A stretch of 32,274 bases of DNA from NCBI RefSeq assembly GCF_014654615.1, contig NZ_BNBB01000044.1:1-32274 (forward strand), written 5' to 3'. This document shows, in pieces, positions 30,082-32,274 of this stretch (its first letter is position 1; the number at the start of each line of letters is the position of its first letter). A program made the translations under genes and the position numbers. This stretch comes from Streptosporangium violaceochromogenes. Its GTDB lineage: Bacteria > Actinomycetota > Actinomycetes > Streptosporangiales > Streptosporangiaceae. The notes under the pieces are model-generated. The model made no database searches. It was not told where the DNA came from and saw only the letters and a program-made list of their open reading frames with translations.

Positions 30082-30217
30082 TGCCGCGGGGACACCCCTT
30101 CCGCCGACGATGGCGGAAGACGGCGCAAGGGAGGCGAGCCGGGCCGGGTCCCCCGGCGCGGACGGTCCCCGGACGCCGCTCAGGGCAGCGACACCAGTGA
30201 GGACAGGGGGCCCGGCC

Positions 30218-30880
30218 ATGGCGCTACAGGTGAAGGATGTCATGGGGGTGGTGGCCATCGCGGTCCACCCGGAGGCGACGTTCGCCGAACTCGTGACGAC
30301 CATGCGCCGCTTCAAGGTGGGGGCGGTCGCGGTGATCGACGGACGCGGGCGCCCGATAGGGGTGGTCTCCGAAGACGACCTGCTGCTGAAGGAGACCGCC
30401 GTCTCGGCCGGCGGGGGCGTCTTCGAGGGGCGCCGGCAGCGGCGGGAGCACGAGAAGGCCGGCGGGACCACCGCCAGGGAGATCATGACCAGCCCTGCGA
30501 TCACCGTCACCCGGGAGACCCCGGCCCGCGAGGCGGCCCGCCTGATGCACGACAACAGGGTCAAGCAGCTGCCGGTGATCGACTCGGCCAGCGGCAGGAT
30601 CGCCGGCACCGTGCATCAGGCCGACCTGTTGAAGGTCTTCGGCAGGCCCGCCTGCGACATCCTGGCCGACGTCGCGGCGAGCATCGCGGCGCTGGGGCTG
30701 GACCCGGCGGCGTTCACCGTCAGCGTCGACACCGGGACGGTCCGGGTCCGCGGCCGGCTGGCCGGGCGCTCACAGGCCGCCCGGCTCGCCGAAGCCGGGC
30801 GCCGGATCGAGGGGGTCGTCGACCTGAAGGTCGAGGCCGTCTACGACCACGACGACACGGCGAGAACGGCGAGCCGGTGA
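30218..30880 (+). CDS. CBS-CBS-BON domain protein (Hrp1-like with added BON domain)
   Basis: A 220-residue protein. A CBS pair covers residues ~1-140: first VKDVMGVVAIAVHPEATFAEL with VGAVAVIDGRGRPIGVVSEDDLL, then AREIMTSPAITVTRETPAREA with VKQLPVIDSASGRIAGTVHQADLL. A BON-like domain follows at ~150-212 (FTVSVDTGTVRVRGRLAGRSQAARL is its core; it ends VVDLKVEAVYDHD). CBS pairs bind adenine nucleotides, and M. tuberculosis Hrp1 (a two-CBS protein) is strongly DosR-induced; BON domains bind phospholipid or serve as interaction modules. ATG 30218, preceded by GGACAGGGGG, is preferred over an in-frame ATG at 30110. The paired DosR-like boxes upstream support dormancy control. The ligand is unknown. 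Confidence 0.9.
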   Translation: MALQVKDVMGVVAIAVHPEATFAELVTTMRRFKVGAVAVIDGRGRPIGVVSEDDLLLKETAVSAGGGVFEGRRQRREHEKAGGTTAREIMTSPAITVTRETPAREAARLMHDNRVKQLPVIDSASGRIAGTVHQADLLKVFGRPACDILADVAASIAALGLDPAAFTVSVDTGTVRVRGRLAGRSQAARLAEAGRRIEGVVDLKVEAVYDHDDTARTASR

Positions 30881-30998
30881 CCCCCGGCGGGCCGCCGCGC
30901 CTTCCCCCCGAAGGCCCGCGCCCGCCTCCGGTGAGGGCTCCCCGTGGGCGCCGTACGGCCTCCTTGCGGTCCGGTCGCCCCGGCGGCACCTTCCCGGC

Positions 30999-31015
30999 GT
31001 CCCGCCAGGCGGGAC
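30999..31015. promoter_or_regulatory. 17-bp inverted repeat between CBS and nitroreductase genes
   Basis: GTCCCGCC-a-GGCGGGAC is a perfect palindrome with a 1-base centre, 68-84 bp before the nitroreductase GTG. It could be an operator or the end of the CBS transcript. Its GGGAC ends recall DosR half-sites, but the order is inverted, so I do not call it a DosR box. A looser candidate box, gggcccttgggacc, is at 31054-31067, matching seven of eight fixed positions but very close to the start. Confidence 0.35.
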
Positions 31016-31082
31016 CCCCACCCCCCGACTGAACACCCTCCGGCCCGCGCGCCGGGCCCTTGGGACCAGAAAGGTGCATGTC

Positions 31083-32069
31083 GTGAACACTCACACCGCG
31101 CAAGAGATCACCCTGGCGGTTCACACGGCGGTGGAGGCCGCGCTGTGGGCGCCGTCGGTGCACAACACCCAGCCGTGGTCCTTCGCCGTCTCCGGGGACG
31201 AGATCAGCGTCCGGGCCGACGCCGACAGGCGGTTGCGCACCGCCGACCCCGGAGGCCGGCAGATGCTGATCAGCTGCGGCGCGGCCCTGCTGAACGTCCG
31301 GCTCGCGCTGCGCACGCTCGGTTACGAGCCCGTGGTGCGCGTCCTGCCCGACCCCGACCGTCCCGCGCTGCTGGCGACCGTACGGCCGGAGCCCGGCCCC
31401 GGCGCCGACGAGCACACCCGGATGCTGTCCACCGAGATCGAGTGCAGGAGGACCCACCGGGGCGAGTTCAGCGAGATGAGGGTACCCGAGCGGCTGCTTG
31501 AGGCGCTGGCCGAGCAGGCGGCCGCCGAGGGCGCCCGGCTGACCCCGGTCGGCGCGGCGCCCGCCGTGCGGGTGCTCGCCGCGCTCACCGCGGCGGCCCA
31601 GGAGGTGCAGTCGCAGAACCAGGCCTTCAGCCTGGAGCTGTTGCGCTGGGGGCGCCCGCCGGGCAGCCCCCGCCGCGACGGCGTGGCGATCGACGCCGCC
31701 TCCCCGCGGCGCACCGACCCGCATTTCGCTCAGCGGGACTACACGGCGGGCCGTTCCTGGGAGGGGCCCGCCGAGTCCGGGACCGGCTTCGCCGGGGTGA
31801 CGGCGCTGCTCACCACGCCGGGCGACTCCCGCGAGGAGTGGATCGCCGCGGGGCAGGCGCTGCAGCGTGTCCTGCTGCACGCCTCCGCCTACGGCGTCGG
31901 CGCGGCCTTCCACACCCAGGCGCTGGAGATGCGTCACCTGCGGGAGTTTCTCCGGCTGGAGCTGTGCTCGGGGGAGTACCCGCAGATGATCATGCGGCTC
32001 GGGTTCACCGTCGACGACGTGCCCGGCACCCGCCGGCCGCTGCGGGAGGTCTTGGAGGAGCTGGCCTGA
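31083..32069 (+). CDS. Acg-family nitroreductase-like protein
   Basis: A 328-residue protein of the Acg (Rv2032/Rv3131/Rv3127) branch of the nitroreductase superfamily. The N-terminal EAALWAPSVHNTQPWSFAV is the family hallmark (FMN-phosphate contact region); SCGAALLNVRLALRTLGYEP and the distal ECRRTHRGEFSEMRVPE, QALQRVLLHASAYGVGAAF and MIMRLGFTVDDVPGTRRPLREVL segments are also typical. Acg proteins have two fused half-domains and a lid that closes the flavin site; some store FMN rather than reduce substrates. GTG 31083 has AAAGG eight bases upstream; the GTG at 31074 is an alternative. Several mycobacterial homologues are DosR-regulated, which fits the CBS gene upstream and the DevS-like gene downstream. 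Confidence 0.9.
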   Translation: MNTHTAQEITLAVHTAVEAALWAPSVHNTQPWSFAVSGDEISVRADADRRLRTADPGGRQMLISCGAALLNVRLALRTLGYEPVVRVLPDPDRPALLATVRPEPGPGADEHTRMLSTEIECRRTHRGEFSEMRVPERLLEALAEQAAAEGARLTPVGAAPAVRVLAALTAAAQEVQSQNQAFSLELLRWGRPPGSPRRDGVAIDAASPRRTDPHFAQRDYTAGRSWEGPAESGTGFAGVTALLTTPGDSREEWIAAGQALQRVLLHASAYGVGAAFHTQALEMRHLREFLRLELCSGEYPQMIMRLGFTVDDVPGTRRPLREVLEELA

Positions 32070-32084
32070 TCGTGCGCCGCGAGG

Positions 32085-32104
32085 GGCCCGGTTCCGGCCG
32101 GGCC
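32085..32104 (+). terminator. Hairpin terminator after the nitroreductase gene
   Basis: The perfect 7-bp arms ggcccgg and ccgggcc enclose a 6-base loop, 15 bp past the stop codon. It suggests that the kinase gene beyond has its own promoter. Confidence 0.5.
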
Positions 32105-32174
32105 GTACGGCCGCCGCGGGCCTGCCCCACACCGGAGAACAACTCACAAACGGGCAAATGCGACACTTCGGTAT

Positions 32175-32274
32175 ATGGGGAGCATTGAGCCTGATGAGCT
32201 ACTACCGCACCTGCGGCTGGATGAGCTGCTGGCGGAGCTGCAGGCGCGGCTGGAGGCCGTGCTGGCCACCCGCG
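32175..32274 (+). CDS. Start of a DevS/DosS-like GAF sensor histidine kinase; 3' end outside window
   Basis: Only 33 codons are visible. The peptide has an acidic start (MGSIEPDELLP) followed by LRLDELLAELQARLEAVLAT, which resembles the N-terminal helix (H-x-L-x-x-L-R-L-x-E-L-L-x-E-V/L-Q-x-R) just before the first GAF domain of DosS/DosT/OsdK kinases. No Shine-Dalgarno is seen before ATG 32175, so a leaderless transcript or a different start is possible. The position after an Acg-type nitroreductase and a CBS gene supports the assignment. The haem-binding GAF domains would lie beyond the window. Confidence 0.72.
   Translation, partial: MGSIEPDELLPHLRLDELLAELQARLEAVLATR

Noticed and set aside
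29743..30609. Minus-strand frame with a polyproline C-terminus opposite the polyglycine tract
   Set aside because: Polyproline is the antisense reading of GGN; the rest is antisense to the CBS gene. The + strand frame has the signal peptide and ribosome site.
1..32274. Mobile elements, attachment sites, CRISPR arrays, tRNA or rRNA genes
   Set aside because: No transposase or integrase gene, no regularly spaced repeat array and no cloverleaf-like sequence was seen; the large palindromes differ from each other and lie at gene ends.

Overview
The window is extremely GC-rich (about 70% or more) with strong G/C third-position bias, frequent GTG starts and short GTGA overlaps. It encodes DevS-type kinases, tandem universal stress proteins (USPs), CsoR/CopZ/CopA, WYL, LacI and MarR regulators and a multi-pass NACHT NTPase. 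This points to a filamentous high-GC actinomycete, probably Streptosporangiales-like; that placement is inference. I saw no tRNA, rRNA, CRISPR array, insertion sequence or phage gene.

Layout. (1) 1-6660, left dormancy-type block: the C-terminus of a NarL-partner (DevS/DosS/OsdK-like) histidine kinase, two tandem USPs, a phosphoketolase, a Zn alcohol dehydrogenase and, convergent, a cysteine-free HesB/IscA-like protein. A DosR/DevR-type box lies upstream of the first USP. (2) 6740-11150: a LacI regulator, a TSUP membrane permease, a WYL regulator and an alpha/beta hydrolase. (3) 11220-13343: a membrane NACHT/STAND NTPase. (4) 13391-18470: a MarR-MFS pair divergent from a 1072-aa RND exporter. 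(5) 18609-22800: purB coupled to a GNAT acetyltransferase, a proline-rich single-pass membrane protein and a pentapeptide-repeat protein. (6) 23100-24900: a 60-aa orphan, a 68-aa two-helix membrane protein and a PiT phosphate transporter. (7) 25010-29010: a copper operon csoR-copZ-secreted His-rich protein-copA, with three CsoR-like boxes upstream. (8) 29360-29870: a secreted peptide ending in 36 consecutive glycines, behind a structured leader with 21-bp-spaced repeats. (9) 30046-32274, right dormancy-type block: paired DosR-like boxes, a CBS-CBS-BON protein, an Acg-type nitroreductase and the start of a second DevS-like kinase.

Biology. The two end blocks together resemble a DosR (Mycobacterium) / OsdR (Streptomyces) hypoxia or dormancy regulon: kinase, USPs, CBS protein and Acg nitroreductase. 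Here they are joined to a phosphoketolase and an alcohol dehydrogenase that could support redox-balanced carbon flow under low oxygen. The copper block is a complete sense-chaperone-export module with an additional exported His-rich protein. The least explained elements are the polyglycine peptide with its leader, the NACHT NTPase next to a hydrolase, the Cys-less HesB-like protein, and several small or low-complexity proteins.
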